Of a DNA stretch of 64,000 bases, positions 10,833 through 22,300 are shown one piece after another (the first letter of the stretch is position 1; each line of letters starts with the position of its first letter). The notes beneath the pieces were generated by a model. It worked only from the letters and a program-made list of their open reading frames with translations, had not been told where the DNA came from and searched no databases. A program made the translations under genes and the position numbers. The stretch is from Rotaria socialis (Eukaryota; Rotifera; Eurotatoria; Philodinida; Philodinidae): NCBI GenBank assembly GCA_905331475.1, contig CAJNYU010002606.1:1-64000 (forward strand), in the 5' to 3' direction.

Positions 10833-11419
10833 GGGGTGTGCTGGAAAAATGTCGAAAGGAAAAATGCCGAAAGGAAAAATGTCGAAACGTACATATTAAT
10901 GTGGAAAAATGTCGAAAGTGAAAAATAAAAAAATAATGATGCCTCAAGCGTATGTTGGTTCTAATTACATATAGTTCATTGTTTTTTCTTATAATTTTAC
11001 TAGTGCAGAATTTTAGCCGCTGTTGATAGCGATGACTAACTATTGATACAAGTAAAATAAAGGAGTTGAATAAAGTAACAACAAATACTAAGTATTGGAT
11101 ATGCACTATTAATTATTGTGCAGCTAAAGCNTTAAAAAATTTTCTCACCCTTAACATTTCAGCTTAATTTCATACAACAAAACATACACTATATTATTTA
11201 CGATTCTCTAAAATATTAACTGGCAATGTTTCATGTCAATATAATTTTTTCGACATTTTTCCTTTCGATATTTTTTTCTTTCGACATTTTTCCTTTCGGC
11301 ATTTTTCCTTTCGATATTTGTCCTTTCGATATTATTCCTCTTCCTTCTTTCGGCATTTCTACTTTCGACATTTTTCCTTTCGATATTATGACGGCCAACC
11401 GAAATTATTAGCACACTAC
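10833..11419. mobile_element. Foldback/MITE-like element with iterated inverted arms
   Basis: The left arm (10848-10920) contains repeated GGAAAAATGTCGAAA-type units. The right arm (~11248-11390) contains the reverse-complement units (TTTCGACATTTTTCC) at higher copy number. The outer ends match as a short inverted terminal repeat: AGGGGGTGTGCT on the left against AGGTAGTGTGCT read inward from the right (10 of 12). About 330 bp of unique AT-rich sequence lies between, including one unresolved base (N at 11131). No transposase is encoded; a basic 88-aa minus-strand frame is only a translation of the right-arm units. No convincing target-site duplication was found. It ends about 10-20 bp upstream of the first recognisable piece of the SLC17 pseudogene. 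Confidence 0.75.
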
Positions 11420-11429
11420 CTGTAACAAG

Positions 11430-14276
11430 CAACATCAAATGTGCAAATGTACCGGCACGGTATGTTATTGCCATATGGGCTTCTTTTGTCGATATGCTAT
11501 GTGAGTTAATTTATCAGCAGCTGTTGTCGCCATGGGTCGTTTATTGATAATATAACTTAATAGAATTTGAGTTCTTTCTTTAGGTAGCACCACAAGGCTC
11601 TTTAAACCAATCAATCAAATCATGTCTACCCTTATATAAAAATTCTACAGAAACTACACCGGTACATATCTATGTACTCTGTGGTCATTATTAAAGTTCT
11701 GATGTTGACTAGAAGAAATTGAAGTATTTTGTTTTGAATTATATATCTAAGCGAGATTTAACTTAATTCGATGAAATGTTCACCTTTACTAGAATCGAAG
11801 ACTAAACTCTAATTTTGACTACAGCCTATAGGATCTATTTGTTTCGGAATTATTGTATACATAAATCATTTATTCTTTTCACTAACAATATGAATTCAAT
11901 TGGAGTCCAAAAACTCAAGGTATCGTTCTTGGATCATTTTTCTATGGCTATATTACAATGCAACTGTAAGACGATTATTCAAATACATTTATCATTTGTT
12001 TTTCTATAAAATAATTTATTGTTTATCGATTATTTGGTTTGGTATAGAATAGGAGGTAATTTCTATTTCAATATGAACTTCACAAAATGTTTTCGGTTTC
12101 ATAAAGGTAATTTAGCAGAAAAATTTGGTGCGAAATGGATCTATCGTGGATGTATATTTACAGCAAGTATATTATACTATTAGCATCTCGTACTCATGTT
12201 GGATTATTGATTGGAATACGAATTCTAACTGGTATTGTTACTGGACCAGGATCTCCATCAGCAGCTGTTCTGGGGGAAATGGGTACGACTAATGAGTACA
12301 TATTGAAAGACAAATTTATTCTTTTGTTTTTCTCAACAGATTCCACTGTCGGAACGTAGTACAGTTCCGCCGCTATCACAAGCGGGTTCAAATTTTGGAA
12401 TTATTATTACTACGCCATTGATGAGTATTACGATTGAAGAATATTTTCTTGGCGGATGGCCATCAGCATTCTATGTTTTTGGTACAAATTTTAATTTCAA
12501 AATCATTAATATATCTATCGATATTTATATTTTTTGATTTTTAGGCATGCTTTCTTGTCTATGGTTTACTGGTTGGTGTCGATTTGGTTATAATTCTCCA
12601 GATCAACATCCTCGTATATCAAATGAAGAATGTCGTTTCCTTAAAAAATAAATTTCATCACATAATCACAAAGTATCGATAACAAAATAATTTTTATTGA
12701 TATTGTTGTTTTTGTGCCATTCAACCCAAAATGTCTCTTAAAATATAGAAATAGATATTGAATCCCCCAAAGCATCCTAACATTGACTTATTAAAAAAAA
12801 CTAAGGCAGATGCTATTGATATCCTATGACAGATCATATATCAATATTGTTTCTTTCAAATCTGTGAGCTTCTTGTTTATTACATTTCTAAGTTATTAAG
12901 TATAGGAAATGTGTCCCGAACTGGGCATACTATAAGTATCTCGTTTTTTGATTAGCAAAAGCAGCCCTAGTCGAACGTTTTTTTGTTGCAAGCGCATGCA
13001 ATTCTTGAGGCAAGACATGAGACCTTTCGGTGAGCTCAAGTTCTTAAACTTCTTGCTCATGCGCTTGAATTTTTATCTAAGCGTTTCTATTATTAAAGAT
13101 TTTTTTCAATTTTACGTTCAAAATAACTCAATTTCTAATAAAAATTTATATTTACATTTTTTTGTAGCTCATGCAAACATTGAAGCGCTTGTCTTGAGCA
13201 AGTAAGTCATGCACTACGGACACATCTTGAGCTCAAGTATTGGCAAGCGCATGAATAAAAAAAAAGTTCGACTAGGGAGCTGTACTATGTTTTGTGTTTT
13301 GATATCCCCTCAAGATTTCTCTAATAGGTTTTTTTTCTTAATCTATTTAAGCATAACAAAACCCCATGAAAACATATAATTCGTTGTCCGCCTGTATATG
13401 GTATTGCTATACTGCATGTTTGTAATAATGATATTTTTTATACTTTACTAACATCATTACCAACTTATTTCGCTACTATACTTAATTTTAATTTACGACA
13501 GGTTATAGGAAGTTTAACTGTCTAAAGAGAAATCATATTTACATACGTATATCTTTGATAATCTATAGAATGGTTTCATTTTCGCTCTACCATATGTTGA
13601 ACAATTTTTGATGACACTTATATTTGGATCTATTACAGATCGTATTCGAGCACGAAATATTGCATCAATTACAACACTTCGAAAACTACAAACTATTCTT
13701 CGTAAAGAAACCCTATTAAGAAAATATAACAAGAAACTATTTCATTTTCATAATAAGCTACTCTGGGTACATGTTCATTTTTGATTGATATCGGTTATAT
13801 AGGATGTAATCTTACAGGTGCAGTTGTTTGTTGTATTTTATCTATTGGTTTTCTTGGTTTATATTCATCTGGTGCATTCATTTCTCATCTTGATGTTGCA
13901 TGAAATTATGCTGGTAAACATGAAACATACTCTACTTATATTTAATTTGAGCTCTTGCTCTTTTTTGCTAACAGGTACATTAGTGGATATTACGAATTCT
14001 TTGGGTACAATACCAGGCTTCGTTGGATCATACGTTGTAGGTGCTATTATAAATAATAATGTAATGTTTTCTTTTCTTAAGATAAATATTTTCTTAAGCA
14101 TTTTGTTTGTATAGCAAACAATTGAAGTTTGACGACTAATATTCAATAATTCAGTTGGTATTGGTGCATTTGATGGTGTTGCTTATTGCATTTTATTCAA
14201 TGATGAAGAGCAACCAGGGAATCGAACTAGTGAAGCACGTGAACGCAATGATTCAATAGCATCCAGAGATACATGA
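11430..14276 (+). pseudogene. Decayed SLC17-type (sialin/vesicular anion) transporter
   Basis: Exon-like blocks follow SLC17 order. ~11437-11550 gives RYVIAIW then, after a frameshift, GFFCRYAM-stop-VNLSAAVVAM. ~11895-11967 gives NWSPKTQGIVLGSFFYGYIT. 12107-12282 gives LAEKFGAKW, then a frameshift into GIRILTGIVTGPGSPSAAV. 12340-12481 gives IPLSERSTVPPLSQAGSNFG. 12545-12651 gives WFTGWCRFGYNSP, ending in TAA after FLKK. ~13385-13501 gives FYTLLTSLPTYFATILNFNL. 13569-13704 gives NGFIFALPYVEQFL. ~13802-13976 includes SHLDVA-stop-NYAG. ~13977-14060 gives SLGTIPGFVGSYVVGAI. 14116-14276 has IEV-stop-RLIF. Splice signals are largely preserved. At least two frameshifts and four in-frame stops (three TGA, one TAA) make it non-functional as a transporter. 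A living homologue would be a 12-TM major facilitator moving organic anions. Confidence 0.88.
12965..13277. mobile_element. Small TIR element (MITE) inside the SLC17 pseudogene
   Basis: Ends are inverted repeats: CCCTAGTCGAAC followed by a T-run at 12965-12985, and its complement GTTCGACTAGGG at 13266-13277 preceded by an A-run. Subterminal GCAAGCGCATG/CATGCGCTTG and CTTGAGCTCAAG-like motifs extend the symmetry inward. It is 313 bp long with no coding capacity. It sits between the fifth and sixth recognisable exons of the transporter remnant. A target duplication is not clear (at most AGC/AGCT-like flanks). Most likely a non-autonomous DNA transposon. Confidence 0.8.
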
Positions 14277-14975
14277 AGCAAACGATTTTTTCATGAAAAT
14301 GATCTACCATCATTAGAAGATTTGATAGTAATAATCATATGTGATTTGTTATTGTTTTTTTACTGTAATTAAATATATAGTTAGTTTCAATGCTATTTTA
14401 TTTTATATATGTTTTTCTCAATCTCTATTATAACTAATAAAATTAATTGTTCATGATATATTCTATTGCTTTGAATCTACATAAATAATTTCTACAACGA
14501 TTGTCACTGGACATGCACTTCATAGTTAGTCGTCATGGGAATTATTTGAACTTGCTCAGAGTTTCAGTTTTCAATGAAGTCTATTGTGTCAATATGCATT
14601 TACTTACTCTTAATTCTTATTGATATTTTACCAATAGATTGATATTAATCTTCATCAGAAATATCTTTTTTATCAAATAGAATACTATTAATATCCTATG
14701 TATCATATATCTATAGGTTTTTTCGTACAAGATTTCTTTTTTTTTCTGTAAGCGAGAATGTATGCGTGCGAATAAGGTCACTATATACTTTGCTGAATGT
14801 GTTTATACTGTGTTTTGTTTCAATCGATTAGATTTCATGATAAACTATTCACACTCAAATTATATATTTATTATATTTTCAGATATTTTGTTTAAAATCT
14901 GTTCATCAACAAGAAAAAAAAATAATGTAGTGCATCCTCGAGAAAAAAAAGTCGATAGTTTTTTTCACAAAAATC
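14277..14975. other. Intergenic between SLC17 remnant and DRC1 3' end
   Basis: About 700 bp, very AT-rich, nothing recognised. It should contain the DRC1 3' UTR at its right edge. Confidence 0.5.
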
Positions 14976-17900
14976 TTAAAAGACACCAGAATTATTTCCT
15001 GCTGATTGTTCAGCAAGTTGTAATTGAATAATTTGTGATGGCGGTATTTGTAATTCTTGATTGACTTTCGATTGCATGTATTTCGAAAGAAGCAAACGTA
15101 ACTCGTCATTTTGTTTTGCTAGAGAATTATTTTCATCCATCAGTTTTGCACGTGCCGTCAATATTGAACTAAAATTCATCACATATCGAATAGTATTAAC
15201 TAAAGAATAGAGACTCACTGATATTTTTGAAGGCCGGACAGAAGTGCATCCCATAGATGTTCTCGTTTGTCATCTACAACATTTGGATATTTCGACCAAT
15301 ATTCTTTATCTAGCGAATCATCACGATCATCAAGTGTTGCCACTTGATATGCAACTTGTGAAGTAGCTCTAATTGTAATAGATGAAGATTAGCATGAAAA
15401 TTATATCACATAAACATACTTTCGTTGGCCTCGATATTCTTCAAGAAATTCTCTTAATGCTTTGAGTGCATGATTTGGATGAATTAATTCAACATGACTA
15501 TCACCAGCATCTGTGATGTGTTCATTATCTGTCTAAAACAACAAGCAGGCAATTAGGGTTGCTATTAATTTGTTCTTAAATAAATGATTTTACTTCTGCT
15601 CCGTCTTCTGTTTCTGGGCCAGCACCACTTGAAACATAAACTTTTGTTCGTTCTCCGTTCTTTTGTTGAATATAATCAATAAAATATTGTGCCATGATTT
15701 TAATATCTTCTTCATTTTCAATTTTTAATGCACGGAAAATACCATCCAATTTAATTAAATTTTTTTCATTGCTGTCTAATGGTTCAAGTAATGCCAATAG
15801 TTTTGGTTCAATAAGAAAATCCTTGACAAAAGAAAATAATTTCATAAGTTGAGAAAAGAAAATTCTTTAGCGATATTTAACGTACGCCTTCGTCACAGAT
15901 TAATTCGAGTATATTCTTCATTGATGTATTTGATAAGTGACTAGTTGTCTGTTTAACGGTATCATCAGCGTATTGATCAGTTAAAATTTCTCGAACGACA
16001 TCAATCGATGGTTTAGGCATTCTCGTTGCATCAATGGGACCGATATTATTCATAAAATCAAGTTCAGGTGGTACCCAATTAAGGCCAAGCTGTTGTTCGA
16101 ATATAATCCTATCAGCATCAAGCAACTTTTGTGCCATTTCTTTACAACGCTCTTCATTCATTATCCATAATTCGTGAAACTTTTCCATATCAGCTGTTAA
16201 GAAATGTCTAAACAATGAGAAAACAAATGACATCTGATGAATTTCTTCATAATTTAGATTGAGTTTTTAAGAAATAGTTCAAAGAAAAAATGATTAAGAA
16301 ATTTGAAGTTGCACAAAGTTAGCGGGTATGTGATCGGGTTTGCAATCAACCTGAAATCAGATTTGCAAACTATCCAACCAATTCAGATAATATTGAATAA
16401 TAATCTTAAAGTTTCTGGTGCTACATGACTGGTGCAAAAATTCATTTAAGTCGGGCTCGTATATCATTTATTTTACTATGCATGAATCCAAAATAGCTAC
16501 AACTGCAGCGCCTGTATCTTAACATACTTTTGTCAATTCATCGAAAGTAACTGCAGTAAAAAACAAAACCTGACCACTTCGATTCGGCGTATATCTACTA
16601 GTTAGTAAATTCTTAGTCATATACTATATATATATATACCCAATATTTTGTAATTCTCTACTATTCGATGTTATTATTAATATAACGATATAGACACTTC
16701 CTCAACAATTAGGGATCCTTTCATCGCATTGTTAAATATGTTATTGAAAATTATATGAATACTTCCTTAAAAAAAAGGAAAACGTATTCATTCATTCATT
16801 CAAACTAGTGGCGTAATGAGAATAGAAGAAATCAGAAATCATTGAACGATGTTCCCAAAAGTAGACATTAGTCTTTAAGAGTAAACTTCAAATTTTCGTT
16901 TGATTCAAACACTATTTTGAAAGAGAACAATTATCAACATCGCAATCATCACTCAGAATTTCATGAGTTTGAAAATAACTTCTTTTCTCTTCAATTTATT
17001 TCATCACTTAAACAAACACTTACTTCGCTTTTCGTTTAATTTCTTGAATATTTCCTAATGTTCTCTTGTATTCTTCAGCTGCTTGAATACTTTCAGTTTT
17101 ATATTGTTTCTCTTTCTGTGTTAATTTTCGATTAAGATGAGTTAATAAATCGTTTAATTTAATTTTACGATTTTTTTGTACACCAATTGTTAGTAAATTT
17201 TCTTCGTCACGTTTTTTCAATACTTTATAATTGTATTCATATTTTTCCTGACTTAATTGATAAATAGCTTTCATTTCTTCGATTTTACGTTGTTGTTCTT
17301 GAACTTGATTTTCTAATTTAACTTTTGTTGCATTAAATTCTTCAGCTTGTTTTATACGTAAACGTTGTAAGTCACGTTCAAATGTATCATGACGTTCAAA
17401 ACGTGCTACAACGAATTGTTCCTAAATGAAAAACAATATCTTATTTAAAAAAACGGAACAAAACAAAGTTCTTTTACTTCTTTCGAACGTCGTTCATCTA
17501 ATTTGTCTCCCCATTCACGATTGTATTTATCTAATAATTCTTGACGTTCTTTAATAAATGCTTCTTCAATCGAATGAAGTTCACGTGCATAATACATTCG
17601 ACGACTTTTAACTTGTTCATTCATACGTTCAACAAGTAGTTTGATATTCTCGTCGAATTTTCGTAACATTTTCACATAATAATCATCTTTATTTTTTAAG
17701 TCCTACAAACAAGAATTTGAGAGTATATTTTATCTATGTGTCAAACGCATGTAGAAGTTTTTCAATTGTCGGAATAATTACTATTTACTTTAAATAACGG
17801 TTCAATGACAATGAGAGTTGAATCAAACATCTATCAATATCATCACAAGTATATTATATTTGGTGAAATTGGACGTGGAAATTCAATAGGAATCTTCTCA

Positions 17901-19155
17901 ATGAGTAACTAGGTGATAAAGATTTTTTAATTTTGAGACGGTTTTGCTTTTCCGAAATTAACTATTAGTGTTATCGTCGTTTTTTCTTTTTCTGTCACAT
18001 GGTTCTCAAAGAATTGCTTGATCTTCTTAATTCATTCAGTGCCACCAAAAAATGTTACACTTAATCTCCAGAGTCATCAATATTCTCGGAGCTTTTGCAT
18101 GATTGTGTCAAAAAGGGTATATCAAAACACATCAGAATGAGAAACAAGATATTCTAACTTAGTCGACATCTTGATTCTGTTGTAATTAGCATCTCAGTAG
18201 ATTGTTTACTGGCAATTCGCTATTTTAGTATTTATGACAATATAATAATAAAAGACTTTCTAGAAAACATTGCATTTTGTTTATAAGAATAACTGGGTAC
18301 ATTTTATACAACCATTCTATGTGTGTTTACTCATTATCTAATTTTTTCCATTTTTTTTTACTCTAATAAATAAAATAATGCAGTTGTAAACTTAATATTA
18401 ATAGTCAAACCTTTTCTAATTCTCCAATCAATTTATTCTTTTCTTCAAGCATTGTACCACATGCATGTTTTTGTGCCATCAATAACTAAATATAGAAAAA
18501 TATTGATATAATCAAATAAAACATTTTTTTACCTCGTGTAATTCTCTCGGAAGCTCTTTTGTTCGAGCACCTTCCCAATTTCGAATAATCTATTGTGAAA
18601 AATCAAAATAATAAGAACATTCTGTTCGTTAGCTATTAAATGTATTTTACTTCATCAAATTTTTCTTTTGATGATTTTGTATCTTGTTCTAAACGTTCAT
18701 TTCTTTTTCTTGTTGCTTCTTCTTCTTCTAATCGATGTTGATGTTCCAATAAATCTTGACCAACTCGTATATTTGTTACCTAATAGATAAGAATATGTTT
18801 TTCTTTTTATCATCTCAAATCAATTCTAGATAATTCATACGAATTCTAAACCATCTTCTTCGAGTTTAACTAGACGTTGTCGTGATTGTTCTATTTGGTC
18901 TTTAGCTAAACTTGCTTCATCCCTATGTTCATCTTCAACTGGTGATACGATACCAAGTGTTTTACTATAATAAATTTTCTCATTATCATGGACAACATTA
19001 TCAAAAGTAAACAATCACCGTTTCTTCTGTGCAATACGTTGATCAACACGGATACGTCTAGCTAATATTCTTTCATCGCGAATTTGTGATGTTAACGATG
19101 GTCCTTGATTATCGTCACCATCTTTGGATTTTTGATGAATAGCTAATAGTTCCAT
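14976..19155 (-). CDS. DRC1: Dynein regulatory complex subunit 1 (nexin-dynein complex)
   Basis: Twelve exons: 19019-19155, 18841-18964, 18651-18779, 18533-18589, 18411-18485, 17478-17702, 17024-17421, 15886-16207, 15594-15821, 15420-15532, 15219-15368, 14976-15168. They sum to 2151 nt, 716 aa (human 740). It aligns end to end with DRC1: the N-terminal ERILARRIRVDQRIA block, long coiled coils through residues ~60-385 (MKAIYQLSQEKYEYNYKVLK), the FHELWIMNEE block, LGLNWVPP, NNIGPI, and the C-terminal SKVNQELQIPPSQ. DRC1 is a rod-like scaffold of the nexin link between axonemal doublets and controls ciliary beating; rotifer corona and protonephridial cilia would need it. Two introns are long (708 and 816 bp), the rest short. 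It lies 237 bp downstream of COG7 on the same strand. Confidence 0.96.
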
Positions 19156-19308
19156 AGTTGAAGTTTAGAAATAAAAAAACTTTCTTAGTGTAAAACTCAG
19201 TATTCATCAGAAGAATTTTTACTATCGTTACGCCTCCCTTTTTCTTTTATTTAACTAAGTAATAATGTAACATTATAGAAGACGAGAAAAAAAAGAAACC
19301 AGAGGACA

Positions 19309-19339
19309 ACGCCATCTATTGAAAGCAGAAAGATGGCGT
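19309..19339. promoter_or_regulatory. 9-bp-stem hairpin with two inverted YY1-like motifs in COG7-DRC1 spacer
   Basis: ACGCCATCT (19309-19317) and AGATGGCGT (19331-19339) are perfect inverted repeats around a 13-nt loop. Each arm matches the AAGATGGCG-type core bound by YY1/Pho in animals. It lies about 155-185 bp upstream of the DRC1 ATG and about 55 bp past the COG7 stop, so it could act at the DRC1 promoter or in RNA 3' of COG7. Function is inferred. Confidence 0.35.
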
Positions 19340-19392
19340 AAATTAAAATAATATATCGAAAAAAAGAAAGTGAGATTATTATCACATGAAAA

Positions 19393-22300
19393 TCACAAGC
19401 GTCGCATTGTTCGAATTGTTGTAGCCATGCGTGCTGGCTTATGTCGAGCAAGTTCTTCAAATGTCTCTTCCGCAGTATTCAATAATTCAATCACATCTCG
19501 AAAATCGGCTACATCTTTAAGGCCGAAATCTTCCAATACACTATATAAATACTCTGAAAATAGAGATTTTAATCGTAAGGAAAAATAGATTCAGTCAAAG
19601 AAAACATTTAATTTCACTTACGAAGATCCATAATTAATTGTTTGAGACCTGTTGAACTCAATGTTTGAATTTTTAATGTTTGTTCAATACAAAGACGCAT
19701 TGTAGCCAAAGCAATTGAATCAAGCCAACAGGATGTTAAATCATTATACAATTCTGCGAAAGAGAAAAAAGTTAGCTTATTATGCTACAATTCAAATAAC
19801 TTAAAACAATGAGCAAGACAATATAAACTTTGAATTTCTTTACATCAGAGCTTTTATATTTGAAACTTCACAAGGTTTATCCGATCGATAACAGTATCGT
19901 TTTGGGCAGTAACTTTGCCAGAGCAGACATAGTAACGGAAAACAAGTAGAAATTTTCTCAGTAGAGAAGACTTCGTTGAAACTTTTTACTTCATAGTATC
20001 ACGCCAGAGAAAACTCTATTCTAAATCAAATTGAATATTTTCTACGACCTAAGTCTCTGACATAACAGGAAAATATTTTCTTTGTTTTTTAAATTTTCCC
20101 ACCACTTTGGATCTAAGGACGTAGTATTATAGATTTAATCGGAATTCTAATGGAAAGATCATCTAAAGACAATTTTGAAACTATAATGCGCTGTCGTCTT
20201 CTTTTATAAAATTTTATTCTCTAATATCGATTGAATAATTTAAAAGTATCATACCTTTATCTTCGAGATACGGTAATTTTCCTTTTTTGAATGCAATTCC
20301 TAATTGTCGATTATCATGTAAATTAAATGGTTCAAAATGTTGCGGAAGCATTAAAAGATATTGACCGATCTATGAATGAAATTTATAAAAGAATAGCAAG
20401 AAGCAAATTTTTTTTTCTAATTACTTTAGTAATATTTTCTTGTGGAACAAGACTAAATGAAGGTAAATCCGCAACAATTGTACCTCGATTGTCACTTGAC
20501 CAAACCTTTTAAGAAACAACAAAAATCTTCTATTGAAATAAATTCAATAATACAATTTACTGGTAATTTCGAAAACCCATTAAGTAGTGAATGAATCGGT
20601 AAAAAGACAGCATCAAAACTAAATTGATGACATTCATCACTAAATTTACTCAATAATTTTGGTATATCAGGAAAGAGACTGTACGTAGCATCTAAAAAAC
20701 ATATATGTCAATGTTATACTAGAGCTAAACCATTGTTGTGTTTTTACTTTCAAGAGCATTTGTAATTGATACAATATCATGTTTATCCGATGACGATGTT
20801 TTGTTAATAAATGATTCAATTGCTAAGTCAAATAGATCCTGATGTTGTTTGTGTCTACAGAAGAAATTAATTTTTTTGCATAATACAACAGCAGAACTAA
20901 TATGGGCCTAGAAAACTTAGACAAATGCATAGACATTTACTTATTCGATTTATTTGGCCATTCATTAATCATTTGTAACAACTGCTGTGCTAATGATGAT
21001 TCAAATTGTTCATAAGCAAGAATAAGTTCGCCTATTTTTTTTATGATAAGAAATACAACATGGAGATCTGTTTCTTTTTTTGCTAATAGATATTTAAAAA
21101 TCTTACCACATATTTCCAAGATACGAATTGTTTGTTGAAATAATTCCCAATCTTCATTGCCTAATATTTTCGTATTTCTTTCGCGAATATTATTCACAAC
21201 TCGTTTTAATTCGCCAATATAACTGATAAAAAATTTCTAGAAAAATAGTTTTGTTGATAGGATTAAAATAAGCGATTTATTTTTCTTGTGTACTTGAAGG
21301 ACATTAAGAAGACTGATGATTGTTTGACCATTGGTTAATTGCTTACATCTGTCAACGCTCTTATTAAGAAAAAAGAGACAAGCAGTTACAGATTTTTGTT
21401 TTCTGATTAATTCGCTTTATTTACTTCATTTGCTAATGAAAATACATTAGATATTGATGATACGAGTAATTGAATACTAGATGAAGTGTCATTTGTATCC
21501 TAGAAAATATCGCATAATATGCAAAACATTTTTCTTTTAACTATGCGTATATGTTTACTAGGGAAATATTTTGCCCATGGTATGAAATTTAGGAATGAAA
21601 AAAATAGAGAATATACGATATTTGTTTGTATAGGAAAAAAGTCAGAAGACAAAATCCACTATTTGTTTAACGGCACTATTCTACCTTGTAGGCCATAGAA
21701 AAACAACAAATGCATAGATAATACTGGCTGTTTTATAGCTGAAATTTTCCACCTGTGAATACTCATACTAAATGACTAAACATTGTTGGTACGTTTTGAG
21801 TTTCCTCTATTAATTTTCAATGTGATAATATTGTTTTTCATTACTCTCTACATAGTCGAAAATCAGATGACTCTTTTTGTTTCGGTATCGATGAATTATA
21901 TTTTTCTGCGCAAATATTTTTTACTAATACTATTATGCATGGCAAGAGCAAGGTGACCCTCACATCTGACAGTTTCTATAAGAATGAAGAAATATAAGAA
22001 ATATTTTCCTTTAATTGTATGTTTTTTGTGGATAATCTTGCTCTGGATATCTTTTCTTATTTCTGCACATATACTCTCCAATCAAAAATCTACATCGACA
22101 GAGAAACAACTACGATTTCCGAAGCAATTAATACATACGAGTTGAATAGCGTCAAGCGCGTCCGTAAGTCGTTCTTGTTCAGACGTAGAATAATTTTGAA
22201 AAGCATCCGTGTAGATTGAGTACAATTCAAAAACGAACACTTCGATTGTAGATGATGAGAAGCTCTCTAAATTTGTAAACATAAATTAATCTACATAGGG

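Noticed and set aside
11208-11474. Minus-strand frame encoding a basic ERKNVERK-type repeat protein
   Set aside because: It is simply the translation of the foldback element's right-arm iterons, not a protein-coding gene.
11430-14276. Reassigned TGA codons instead of pseudogene stops
   Set aside because: COG7 in the same window ends with TGA, other genes have no internal TGA, and the SLC17 remnant also has frameshifts and a TAA.
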